Shown: positions 31,441-39,665 of the stretch, piece after piece
How positions within the stretch are numbered: position 1 is the first letter of the stretch
How the letters are laid out: every line of letters begins with the position of its first letter
Assembly (NCBI RefSeq): GCF_000485595.1
Contig: NW_014577588.1
Span: 4,290 to 43,954 of the forward strand
Direction of reading: 5' to 3'
DNA length: 39,665 nucleotides
Source of the DNA: Priapulus caudatus
Lineage: Eukaryota > Priapulida > Priapulimorpha > Priapulimorphida > Priapulidae
Notes under the pieces: generated by a model
Databases searched by the model: none
What the model saw: only the letters and a program-made list of their open reading frames with translations
What the model was told of the DNA's origin: nothing
Translations under genes and position numbers: made by a program

Positions 31441-31580
31441 TACTACTTATGTACTACTAGGCCAACTTAGGATTAGTGACTAATAAGCACTTAAAAAAAA
31501 AACATCTCTAACCCTAACCCTAAAAAAAGAAATAAAAGTATTAATTATATAAAGTGGCCTAGTAGTTCATATCAATATCG
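31441..31580 (-). repeat. CCCTAA tract inside inverted arms (B2)
   Basis: Counterpart of 16,162-16,293. The tract is CTAACCCTAACCCTAA (31,508-31,523), one unit longer and more canonical than in B1. Confidence 0.8.
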
Positions 31581-31964
31581 AATCCTCGTTCTGCCTTCTG
31601 CTACGGTCCACGAGTTTGATCCATGGTTATCACTAGGCCTGCGCTTCCATCGGGTACACCACTCGAATCTATATCTTCGACCTATATATATTTTACACAT
31701 TGTCTATATGATACATATATATAATTCTGATATAATTTTATATTTATTTTATATTTATTTATTGAATAGATAATAATCCTCTTTGACCGTTGACTCTTAT
31801 GTTTCTTGTCGTCTGGAAATATTGGCAGAATGATGATCCTTACCGCTGACTCTTAATCGGCGCTTCCGAGTGGGAAGCCGTTACCTGTGATAAGCCTGAA
31901 GCCTCGCAACTACATACATGGATCTCCAACGCTGTGGAACTATATATATATCTATACTTCGTTT

Positions 31965-32013
31965 CTTTCTGCCTCCCTCTTTCGTCTTCTTCTCTTCCCT
32001 CCTCCTCTCATCT

Positions 32014-32074
<61 letters not shown>

Positions 32075-32178
32075 CTCTCTCCGGCCTCTTCTCTTCTTAC
32101 TCTTCTCGTCCTCTCCTCTCTTTCGTCCATGCCTCTATCTCTCTCTCTCTCTCCCCTCTCTGCCTCTCTCTCTCACTC

Positions 32179-32215
<37 letters not shown>

Positions 32216-32400
32216 CTCTCTCCTCTCTCTCTTCTCCTCTGCTTTTCTACCTTCACTCTTCTCCCTCTCTCCTTCACTCACTCTCTCCTTCCCTCTCCAC
32301 CTTTCCATCCCTCGCTCTGTCCCTCTCTTCCTTTCTCCCTCTCCCTCTCCCTCTCCATACCTACCTCGCACTCTCGCTCGCTCTCCCCCTCCATCTCTCC
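31965..32400. repeat. CT-rich array (B2)
   Basis: Counterpart of 16,640-17,070. Ser/Leu frames of 190-218 codons are translations of CTCTCT/CTCCCT. Confidence 0.95.
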
Positions 32401-32599
32401 TACTCTCGGCTCTCACGCAATCACATTTTCTTCCCTGCGTACTCCTCGATCCATCCCCGCTGTTTCGTACGTACACTGCGCGAATTCTGAATACTGCTGT
32501 ACGGAGCGGCAACGCGCTACTGAGACGGAGTCACGTCGAGTGAGAGGAAAAAAATAGTGTGCGTGTGCAGCCGAAGCTGCAGCACTATTATCGCCATCA

Positions 32600-32615
32600 C
32601 CATCATCGTCAGCCG

Positions 32616-32647
<32 letters not shown>

Positions 32648-33053
32648 TCAACATCGAAATCGTGATCACCATCATCGTCAGCAGCAGCAGCAGAAGCAGC
32701 AGCAACAGCATCAACATCGAAATCGTGATCATCATCCTCAGCATCATCATCATCAGCAGCAGCAGCAGCTGTAGCAGCTACAGCAATGGCAGCAGTGCCA
32801 ACAACAGCAACATCAACAGCAACAGCAGCAGCAGCAGCCGCTTAATGCGTCTGCCGTCGATTATGCGCCCACAGCTGACGATGACGACACTAACGACAAT
32901 GACGGCGACAGCGATGACGACGACAACAGTGGCAACAACGACTACACACTCACAGACGATGGCACCGACTACAGTAGCAGGAGCGACGACGACGACGACG
33001 ACGACGACGCCGATGACAACAACAACAATGGCGACAATAAATACACTCTCACA

Positions 33054-33100
<47 letters not shown>

Positions 33101-33152
33101 CGACGACGACAACAACAGCAACAACAATGGCGACAATAAATACACACTCACA

Positions 33153-33185
<33 letters not shown>

Positions 33186-33350
33186 AACAACAACAACAAC
33201 AATGGCGACAATAAATACACACTCTCAGACGACGACGACGACAACGACGACGACGACGACGACAACGACGACGACGACGACGAAGACGACAACAACAACA
33301 ACAATGACGACAATAAATACACACTCACAGATGACGACGACGACGACGGG
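32600..33350. repeat. CAG/CATCAT then GAC/AAC triplet minisatellite (B2)
   Basis: CAG and CAT runs (32,617-32,835), then at least four larger units of (GAC)n-(AAC)n-AATGGCGACAATAAATACAC-TCACA. Copies are in strict triplet register, so three phases give poly-Thr/Met-Ala-Thr, poly-Asp/Asn and poly-Arg/Gln-type frames. The Thr frame with an ATG spans 32,557-33,435 (292 codons). Confidence 0.93.
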
Positions 33351-33455
33351 ATATCGACGGACGACTATCGACAGTGTGCGTGGGAGCACGCGCGTACGCA
33401 CGCGTACTCTGGTCTCCTCGCACGCTCGCCACTAATCCGTCTGCCCTTAATCTAG
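32775..33455 (+). other. 226-codon Gln- then Asp/Asn-rich open frame lacking ATG
   Basis: From just after TAG at 32,772-32,774 to TAG at 33,453-33,455 this phase is fully open. It reads a Gln-rich block, then NASAVDYAPTADDDD, then NDYTLTDDGTDYSSRS, then four Asp/Asn blocks each ended by GDNKYTLT or a close variant, and finally a non-repetitive tail of about 30 residues (DYRQCAWEHARTHAYSGLLA onward). There is no in-frame ATG. The TAG before it is also present in B1 (about 17,458), so it is probably real. The upstream phase (32,559-32,774) is a Gln/His-rich frame. Either this is an internal exon of a low-complexity protein or simply triplet repeat in phase; no convincing splice acceptor precedes it. 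Confidence 0.3.
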
Positions 33456-33499
33456 TCACGAATTGATTCCGCGTGAACAACACGCTAGCGGGCAGAGCA

Positions 33500-33720
33500 C
33501 ACACACACACGCACGCACGCACGCATGCGCACGCGCGTCGAGACGACGTCGTGCGAGCCACCCGGCCGACGTCAGCGGAGCGCCGACAGACAGCCACACG
33601 ACCGCCGCGCGACGTGCACGCACACCTGCCGCTAGGTGGCGCGCGCGGCGCATATCGTCGGCTCATGGATGTATTTCCGAGCGACGGCGAGCGGGGTGCG
33701 CATGCGCGGAGGCTGAGTAG
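33500..33720. promoter_or_regulatory. CpG-rich patch with NRF1-like and CTCF-like motifs (B2)
   Basis: Counterpart of 18,260-18,490. TGCGCATGCGC lies at 33,697-33,707 and CCGCTAGGTGGCGC at 33,629-33,642, both unchanged although surrounding bases differ by indels between the copies. Confidence 0.35.
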
Positions 33721-33899
33721 GCTGCAGGCAGCAGCAGCAGCACGTACGCTTAATCAGCAAATCAATAGACAGTTTAGCCGAAGAAGGGGAAAGCTTAAGA
33801 TCAATACTCTAGCTGGGCGCAGGTTTCTGGGTTCTTCTGGCAGAGTGACGCAGCAGCAGCAAGCACACTACAGGCGATCACCGGAAGATGCTGCTGCTA

Positions 33900-34045
33900 T
33901 ATATATATATATATATATATATACAAAGAGCTAATAAACACCTATGTCTATCACCTATATCAAGAGCTAATACCGGTGTTCATTAGCTCTTGATATATAT
34001 CAAGAGTAGATAATAACACATGTGTTATTATCTACTCTTGATATA
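33900..34045. repeat. (TA)n with nested TATCAAGAG palindromes; perfect 50-bp palindrome
   Basis: 33,996-34,045 is an uninterrupted perfect palindrome (arm core TCAAGAGTAGATAATAACAC, centre ACACA|TGTGT). Just upstream, CAAAGAGCTAATAAACACC and GGTGTTCATTAGCTCTTG form a second inverted pair that encloses another AGAGCTAATACC arm. Everything is seated at the end of a TA run. Confidence 0.92.
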
Positions 34046-34311
34046 ATATACATAGTCGTGTATAGATGCTGCGAATGCAGAGGTGATATGGCGCGTGCCT
34101 TGACTGACGACAGTCTAATGAAGCCAATGCAGTAGAAACATGTGGAAACAACTCTTTAGAAGGAAAGACGATGCGCTAGCGAGCGCTCTGCCCGCTACAC
34201 TCGAACTCTCATCACCTCCTCCCCTTTCAAATTCCGGATGAAAAAAATAACTGGTCATATTCATCTATCTCTCTATCTGTCTGTCTATCTATATAGCTAG
34301 CTATTCATTTA

Positions 34312-34460
34312 TCCATCCATCCATCCATCTATCTCTATCCATCCATCTACCCATGGCATACATCCATCCATCCATCCGTCCGCCCGATCGTCCGTCGGTC
34401 CGTCCGTCCGTCCGTGCGTCCGTGCGTCCGTCCACCCGTCTATCCATCCATCCATCCATT
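34312..34460. repeat. ATCC/GTCC tetranucleotide tracts (B2)
   Basis: CATCCATC and CGTCCGTC blocks. The Asp/Gly/Trp-rich minus-strand frame (WMDG) is a translation of the tetramer. Confidence 0.93.
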
Positions 34461-34543
34461 CATCTCCCCACCAATTTGTGTGCGCTCTGCCCGCTACACA
34501 CAAACTGTCATCACCTCCTCCCGTTTCAAATTCCTGATCAAAC

Positions 34544-34735
34544 TAGAATGATTGTCCCAGAGAGGGTAATACCCCCCCCCGCGTTCGAGCTGGTTATGGT
34601 ACCTGTATGTGTATTTGCCAGATATTTGTCAACGAACGGCCTTTATGGGGGAAAAAATCAGCTGCCACATAAGGCGCAAATGGCAAACGCCAAAGTGAAG
34701 CATGAAACTAAAGCACATACACACGCACACACACA
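34544..34735 (+). repeat. Interspersed repeat family R, copy 3 (B2)
   Basis: TAGAATGATTGTCCCAGAGA, a C run, GTTATGGTACCTGTATG, TTGTCAACGAACGGCC, AAAATCAGCTGCCACA and GCACATACACACGCAC, in the order of copy 1. This copy keeps the TAGAATGATTGTCCC start that B1 has lost. Confidence 0.85.
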
Positions 34736-34804
34736 TCACGCTCCCACGCACGCACTGGGCCTACGCACGCACGCACACACACATCACACAAACACCACCA
34801 CAAA

Positions 34805-35160
34805 GAGAGCGAGCGCGAGGAGGAAGGAGAGAGAGACAGAGACGATCACAGACAGACGAGAGAGGGAGTGCGGATGACCCCCGCTCCGCCTCGCGGAGGA
34901 CGACGACGAAAAGCACTTAGACGAGACTCCGGGAGAGAGACGCCGATTCCGCGGACGAGGAGATGAGGAGTGAGAGCCGCCGATCGATGACTGAGAGAGA
35001 TGAGATAGAGAGAGAAGAGGAGAGAGATAGCGAGAGTGACGACGAATGAGACGGAGACGAGAGAGAGAGATGGAGCAGAGAGAGCAGATGATGCGTAGCG
35101 CGCCTCGATGCAGCAGCAGAGGAGAGAGAGGCAGAGAGGAGAGAGGAGAGGAGCAGAAAG
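34805..35160. repeat. GA-rich array with non-repeat insert (B2)
   Basis: GA steps as in B1, but about 34,868-34,999 contains complex sequence (GGATGACCCCCGCTCCGCC, TCGCGGAGGACGACGACG, AAGCACTTAGACGAGACTCC, GCCGCCGATCGATGACTG) absent from the B1 array. Confidence 0.85.
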
Positions 35161-35799
35161 AGACGCACACACACACACACCACCTACGCACAAGACCTGC
35201 AAACAAGAAGCCTGAAAAAGATGCGCAGGTCGCTTTTCCACAGATCTGCCGCGCGTCCGAGAACACACGATGCCAATCCATCTGTTAGTTTAATGTTCGT
35301 GTTCTTCGCCATTACAGAGGAATGACGGCTGGAGCAAATTTACGACACTGTTTATTAAAAAGAAAAGATCGGCTCTATGTTCTACGGCTCGTATCTCAGG
35401 GTTTTAAATCACAACAAACGCTTTTCTTCTGCATAGTCATTCTGACGCTCAAACCTTGTTACGACGTTGTTGCCCCAATATAAACGCGTCCATTACAATA
35501 TATAAATTAGCGATTAAAATATACTGATTACGATTCATATTTCCCCATCCCGCCATTCAGACGGGAGGCGCGGCAAGTTTCCCATGTAAAAGAAGCCATC
35601 TTCACCAGACGCAGGAACGTGTGTCACACAGTGACCTTTCCCCATATAAAAAGCTAAATATGCCGTTGGCATTTGCCTATCCGGTCGTCTGCGCGTTAAG
35701 TCGATATAATCATTAACGATGATGATGAGACATAGTCACCATTAGTCGCCATTAGTCTCATGCGCTAGCAACAAAAACATCAACAACAAGGGCATATGA
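35161..35799. other. No gene seen
   Basis: Counterpart of 19,920-20,689 without the long poly(A). No frame preserved in both copies. Confidence 0.4.
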
Positions 35800-35952
35800 T
35801 GATGATATTGAATGATGATGATGCATGATGATGACGACGACGCACGACGACGACGAGGACGACTGACGACGACGACGACGGACACGACGACGACGACGAC
35901 GACGACGCACGACGACGACGACGACGCCATTGACAATGACGATGATTGACAA
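35800..35952. repeat. GAT/GAC triplet array (B2)
   Basis: Counterpart of 20,690-20,835, with a similar number of GAC units. Confidence 0.94.
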
Positions 35953-36394
35953 TAATAATAATAAAATATATATTAATAGCAACACAGCAGAAGAGTTTCT
36001 TATATATTAGAAACTTCACTTCTACCCCGCAAAGCAAAATCACTTAGACCACGAATTCTAGCTGCCTTCCATCCTCGCAACCCCTGCCCCTCACAGTTTT
36101 TCACGCTAAATGGCCATCTACCACGGTCGCTGTTACTGCTGTTACACAGACGCGCGCGCTTAGTTGACACTCAGCTGCCAGCTGAGTGGACCAGCCAGCG
36201 CCTTCTCTCTCTCTCTGCTCTCTGCACGCGCGAAGCCTTTTTATCTTAGCGACGAGTGTAATACACCACGCGCCGTTTAACTAGCCGCCCTATGTTGACC
36301 TAGCGATGTTAGCGCATACTAAAGCCGCTCGTTTGCCCGTAAGTAACGCGGCGTTGAGCGGCTTTAGCGCCTCACGTTACTGCTGCCTGCTTGC

Positions 36395-37345
36395 TGCTGT
36401 ATAGCTGCCGCTGTCCAGGCATTCCGACACCCCTCCCCGTCGGCCAACGCTGCGACCTTTGCTGCTTCCCGGCCACCGGGAGCACCCTTCCCTTTGCTGT
36501 TCCAGCGAATGCGTGCGACCCCTTCCCGACTACTGCGCGACCTTTTTGCTGCTCCAGGCATCGGGACACCCCTCCCCGGCACGCGCGACCTTTGCTGTTC
36601 CAGGCACCGGACACCCTCCTTTTTTGCTGGCTCCAGGCCATCCGACACCTCCCCGACATGCGCGACCTGTGCTGTTCCGGGCCACGCCGACACCCTCCAA
36701 ATTTTGCCTGCCTCCAGGCCATCCGCACACCCTCCGGCACCGCGCGACCTTGCTGCTCCAGCGCAATCGACACCTCCTCCCCGGCACGCGACCTTTTGTG
36801 CTGCTTCCCGCACCGACTACCCTCCCTTTGCTGTCCAGGCTTGCAATGCGGACACCCTCCACCGACCCACGCGCGTGGACCTTTGCTGCTCCAGGGCATC
36901 GACACCCTCCCCGGCACGCAGCGACCTTTGCTGCTTCCCGGCCACCTGGGGGACACCCTCCCGTTGCTGTTCAGGCATCGGCATGCGCAACACCCTCTCC
37001 CCGACACCGGCGCCGACCTTTGCATGCTCCAGGCATCCGAACCCACCATCCCCGAATCACGCGCGACCTTTTGCTGCTCCAGGCATCCGACACCCTCCCC
37101 CGCACACGCGCACCTTGCTGTTAACCGGCCAACCGCGCGACACCCATCCCTTTGTGCTGCAGAGCAATCCGACACCCTCCACCGAGACACATGCACGACC
37201 TTTGCTGCTCCAGGCATCCCGACACCCTCGCCCGAGCATGCGACCTTTTGCATGTTCCAGGCATCCGACACCCTCCCCGCGCATGGCGACCTTCTGCCTG
37301 CTTTCCAGGCAATGCGACACCTCACGGGCACGCGACCTTTGCTGT
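36395..37345. repeat. ~44-bp GC-rich minisatellite, about 20 copies (B2)
   Basis: Same unit as 21,296-22,175 (CCAGGCATCCGACACCCTCC, CGCGCGACCTTTGCTG). Frames up to 346 codons on either strand reflect the lack of stops in the unit. Confidence 0.95.
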
Positions 37346-38125
37346 CGTATAACGGATGTACGACCTCCAATTTACTTATACAGGTACACGCTCTGACACG
37401 ACCCTCATGCATCCACTAAGATTGTCGGGAATGCTACTACGGCGAAATGAATGATATCGCGTTCGTTAGGGTCTTCCAGTCCGCGGCGCTAGCCAGTATG
37501 TAGCACTGTAGGCCGGTGCCTACAACTTTTTTCGGCCAAGTATATCTTTTTTTTGAAACACCCATAATTCAAATCCAGGAAGCTTGCTGGACGAAGTTTA
37601 AGCAGTCATAGACAGGCCAAAAACTATTGAGAAATGAAGCCGGTTAAGCAAGAATTTTGGCTAAATTAGGTGACCTAATTCTTTCTAGTCATCTATGGCT
37701 GTGTCATTTCTAATCGCGTGCCGTTTCATTCAAACCACTATACGCCAAAAAGACTTAGGATCCATCTTGTCAGTTTTTTAACATTTTAAACTTCGCTTCG
37801 ATAACCCTATTTATAACTCGGTTTGTTTTTATGGTTTTAAAAAGCTGTTATGAATGAGGATGCTCTCAAGTTAGCAAGAAGGCATGGGAACCAGAGAATG
37901 AACGACTCGGCGGAAGGCCGTTTCCGCGCCATCTAGGGGTCGTTTGTAAAACCAAAATTTTTCTTTCTTGATACGCTCCGCGCCAACCCATTGGTGCGCG
38001 CTCCGCTAACAGATAGTTCGCTGCCTACCAACTTTGAAAATCCTGCTACCCCCCTGGCGATTCCATGTTCGCCGCGATGATTGTGTTAACAGTCGCCAGC
38101 AACAAATGACGTCTCTTAAAATTAA
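37346..38125. other. No gene seen (counterpart of 22,176-22,922)
   Basis: Unique-looking sequence shared by both copies, including TAAATTAGGTGACCTAATTC (palindrome-rich) at about 37,661-37,682. No conserved coding frame. Confidence 0.4.
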
Positions 38126-38507
38126 GGGGTGGACACACTACGCGATTTATTCATGCGATCGAGCGGCACCCCGACCAGAGCGGCCGGCCTCGATCGCATG
38201 ATCCAGTGAGTCGCGCCCGTCGATTTTACGAGTCGCGCCGGCCGAGTCGCCGCATTTCAATAACATAGTTTGCATAATTTTTGAGCCCGGCCCGAAGCGG
38301 GCGCCGGGGGGCTGCAACTCGCCTTAGTGTGCCCGGGTCTTTGCGATTGAGCGGCGATTGCTACAATTCACTCAGCCAAATCAGTATGGCGTGCCTGAAA
38401 ATCCACAGATCGTCGACTCGTCGCGTAGCTGTCGTCCACAGAGTCTGCCCGACTGAGCCGGGCTCGGCTCGCATCGCATGAAAATCGGCGATAGTGTGTC
38501 CACAGCT
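38126..38507. mobile_element. PIF/Harbinger-like MITE, copy G4 (B2)
   Basis: Begins GGGGTGGACACACTACGCGA after TAA (38,123-38,125) and ends GTGTGTCCACAGCT followed by TAC. Same interior order as G3. Because it is the B2 counterpart of G3 it is not an independent insertion. Its left end is better preserved than that of G3. Confidence 0.8.
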
Positions 38508-38564
38508 TACGCACGATCACGAAGGCATAGCAACGTTTGCCGCAGCCACGGCGACTGTCAGCTG

Positions 38565-38985
38565 CGGCGTTGTCTCGCTCTGTCTCTGTCTCTGCTCTCT
38601 CTCTCTCTTCTCTCTGTCTCTGTATCTGTCTCTCTCTCTCTTCTGTTCTCTCTCTCTCTCCTCTCCTCTCTCTCCCTTTTCTTTCTCTCTCTCTCTCTCT
38701 CTCTGGTCGCTCTACTATCTCTATCTTTTTCTCCATCTCTTTCCCCTCTCCCCTCTCTCTTTTCCGCTCTCCCCATCTCTCCTCGCCTCTTTTCTCCCTC
38801 TCTCTATCTTCCCGCGCTCTCTCTCTTTCTCACCGCGTCGCCCACGCTTCTTCTCTCCCTCGCTCTCTCACACTCCCCTCCCTCTCGCGCTCTCTCCTCT
38901 CTCTCTCCCCATCTCTTCACCCTCGCAACCTCTCGTACGCTTACAGGCGGTGCAGAGAATCAAATACATAGCCAGATCTCTCCTC
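38565..38985. repeat. CT-rich array (B2)
   Basis: Counterpart of 23,350-23,800; CTCTCT with TTTCT and CTCGC interruptions. Confidence 0.93.
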
Positions 38986-39665
38986 TCTCTCTCTACACGT
39001 GACCCGGCGATCGACTGCATGCAAATGCCGCCGAAAAAGCACTCGAACGACTAAATCGCATATGGCAATATATACACACGCAGCTGAACGCAGTGATGCG
39101 GCCAGGCATCCCACATGCTGCATTTACAGCGCACATACTCTGAATACAACACACACACGCGACAAGATGCCGCCAGAAATGATTTAATTAGTCCGAATTT
39201 TTTTCTTTATCGATCGCAGAAAGATTTAACTCCCGTACGCTACCTAGCGTTGTATATCGCCGAGCTTTGAGAAATGCCTAAAAACATCACAGCTTTATCA
39301 TAAGCGAATTATCGGTTTTTAAATTTTTTTTTTTTTTTTGTCTTATTCATCGCTAAACGTTGTTGTTTTTTTTCTTTCTATTTAGGCAAGCCGAATGCGA
39401 CGGCAGGCAATGTGCATTGAGAATGCAATTAAATATTTAATGGGTTACGCGATTTTAATTGCACTACACGAGGACCGAACGTTAAAGTAGGTGTGCGGGG
39501 AAATCAACGACGCGCTCGTGTGGCGTTGCGGCTGCGCGTGCAGCATGGTTAATGTCATAGTGCACGCATGGGCGTCAATGCATGGCGCACCCGCTGGACC
39601 TGAATGAGAGAGAGAGCCGAGAGCGCGCTGAGTGCGTTTCGTGTGCGCGCGACCACCCCGCGTGT
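38986..39665. other. End of segment B2 and of the window
   Basis: Counterpart of 23,801-24,407, with an extra T-rich stretch at about 39,315-39,395. The last bases are CGCGTGT, the same as those next to the 25-N gap. Confidence 0.6.

Larger units (their letters stand above)
28767..39665 (+). repeat. Duplicated segment B, copy B2 (~10.9 kb)
   Basis: Collinear with B1 over its whole length and ending at the same string CGCGTGT. Up to about 31.9 kb it differs from B1 every few bases, mostly by inserted single bases (for example CAGTCCGTGACTGTGCC against CAGCCGGCTGCTGC), so that part is probably unpolished. From 32.5 to 33.5 kb it is cleaner than B1. Confidence 0.97.

Overview
The window looks like non-coding or gene-poor DNA from an animal nuclear genome, most likely an aquatic invertebrate. 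The evidence is TTAGGG-type telomere-like repeats, short non-autonomous DNA transposons of PIF/Harbinger and hAT type, a CCTCCGCC...GGCGGAGG repeat of a kind I associate with marine invertebrates, very dense microsatellites, and no bacterial-style genes. I cannot name the species. Two runs of N (537 and 25 bases) and the many one-base insertions and deletions between duplicated copies show that this is a draft assembly, probably from noisy long reads.

Layout: (1) 1-11,734 is single-copy in this window. It holds microsatellites, minisatellites, at least three short transposons with readable ends, and the only plausible protein-coding exon (about 7,817-7,983, minus strand). (2) 11,735-13,520 (segment A1) ends in a 121-bp tandem array that runs into the first N gap. 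(3) 14,058-24,407 (segment B1) is about 10.35 kb. (4) After the 25-N gap, 24,433-25,884 (A2) repeats A1. (5) 25,885-28,680 (segment C) is single-copy here. (6) 28,681-39,665 holds B2, a second copy of B1 that stops at the same point where B1 meets the 25-N gap. The order is therefore A1-gap-B1-gap-A2-C-B2. This is either a tandem duplication of A(+C)+B or two haplotypes or unpolished versions of one locus joined end to end.

The B segment is a stack of low-complexity arrays: CT-rich, CAG/GAC/AAC triplets, a CpG-rich patch with NRF1-like and CTCF-like motifs, ATCC, GA, a long poly(A), a 44-bp GC-rich minisatellite, a Harbinger-like element, and CT-rich again. Nearly every long open frame lies in such an array and is not evidence of a gene.

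The most interesting signals are: TTAGGG tracts enclosed by inverted arms at three distinct loci; a set of very small palindromes with TATCA...TGATA ends sitting in or beside (TA)n; a Harbinger-like insertion into a tandem array whose neighbouring units show the empty site; and a 226-codon Asp/Asn-rich open frame without ATG at 32,775-33,455. I found no rRNA, tRNA, CRISPR, operon or complete protein gene.
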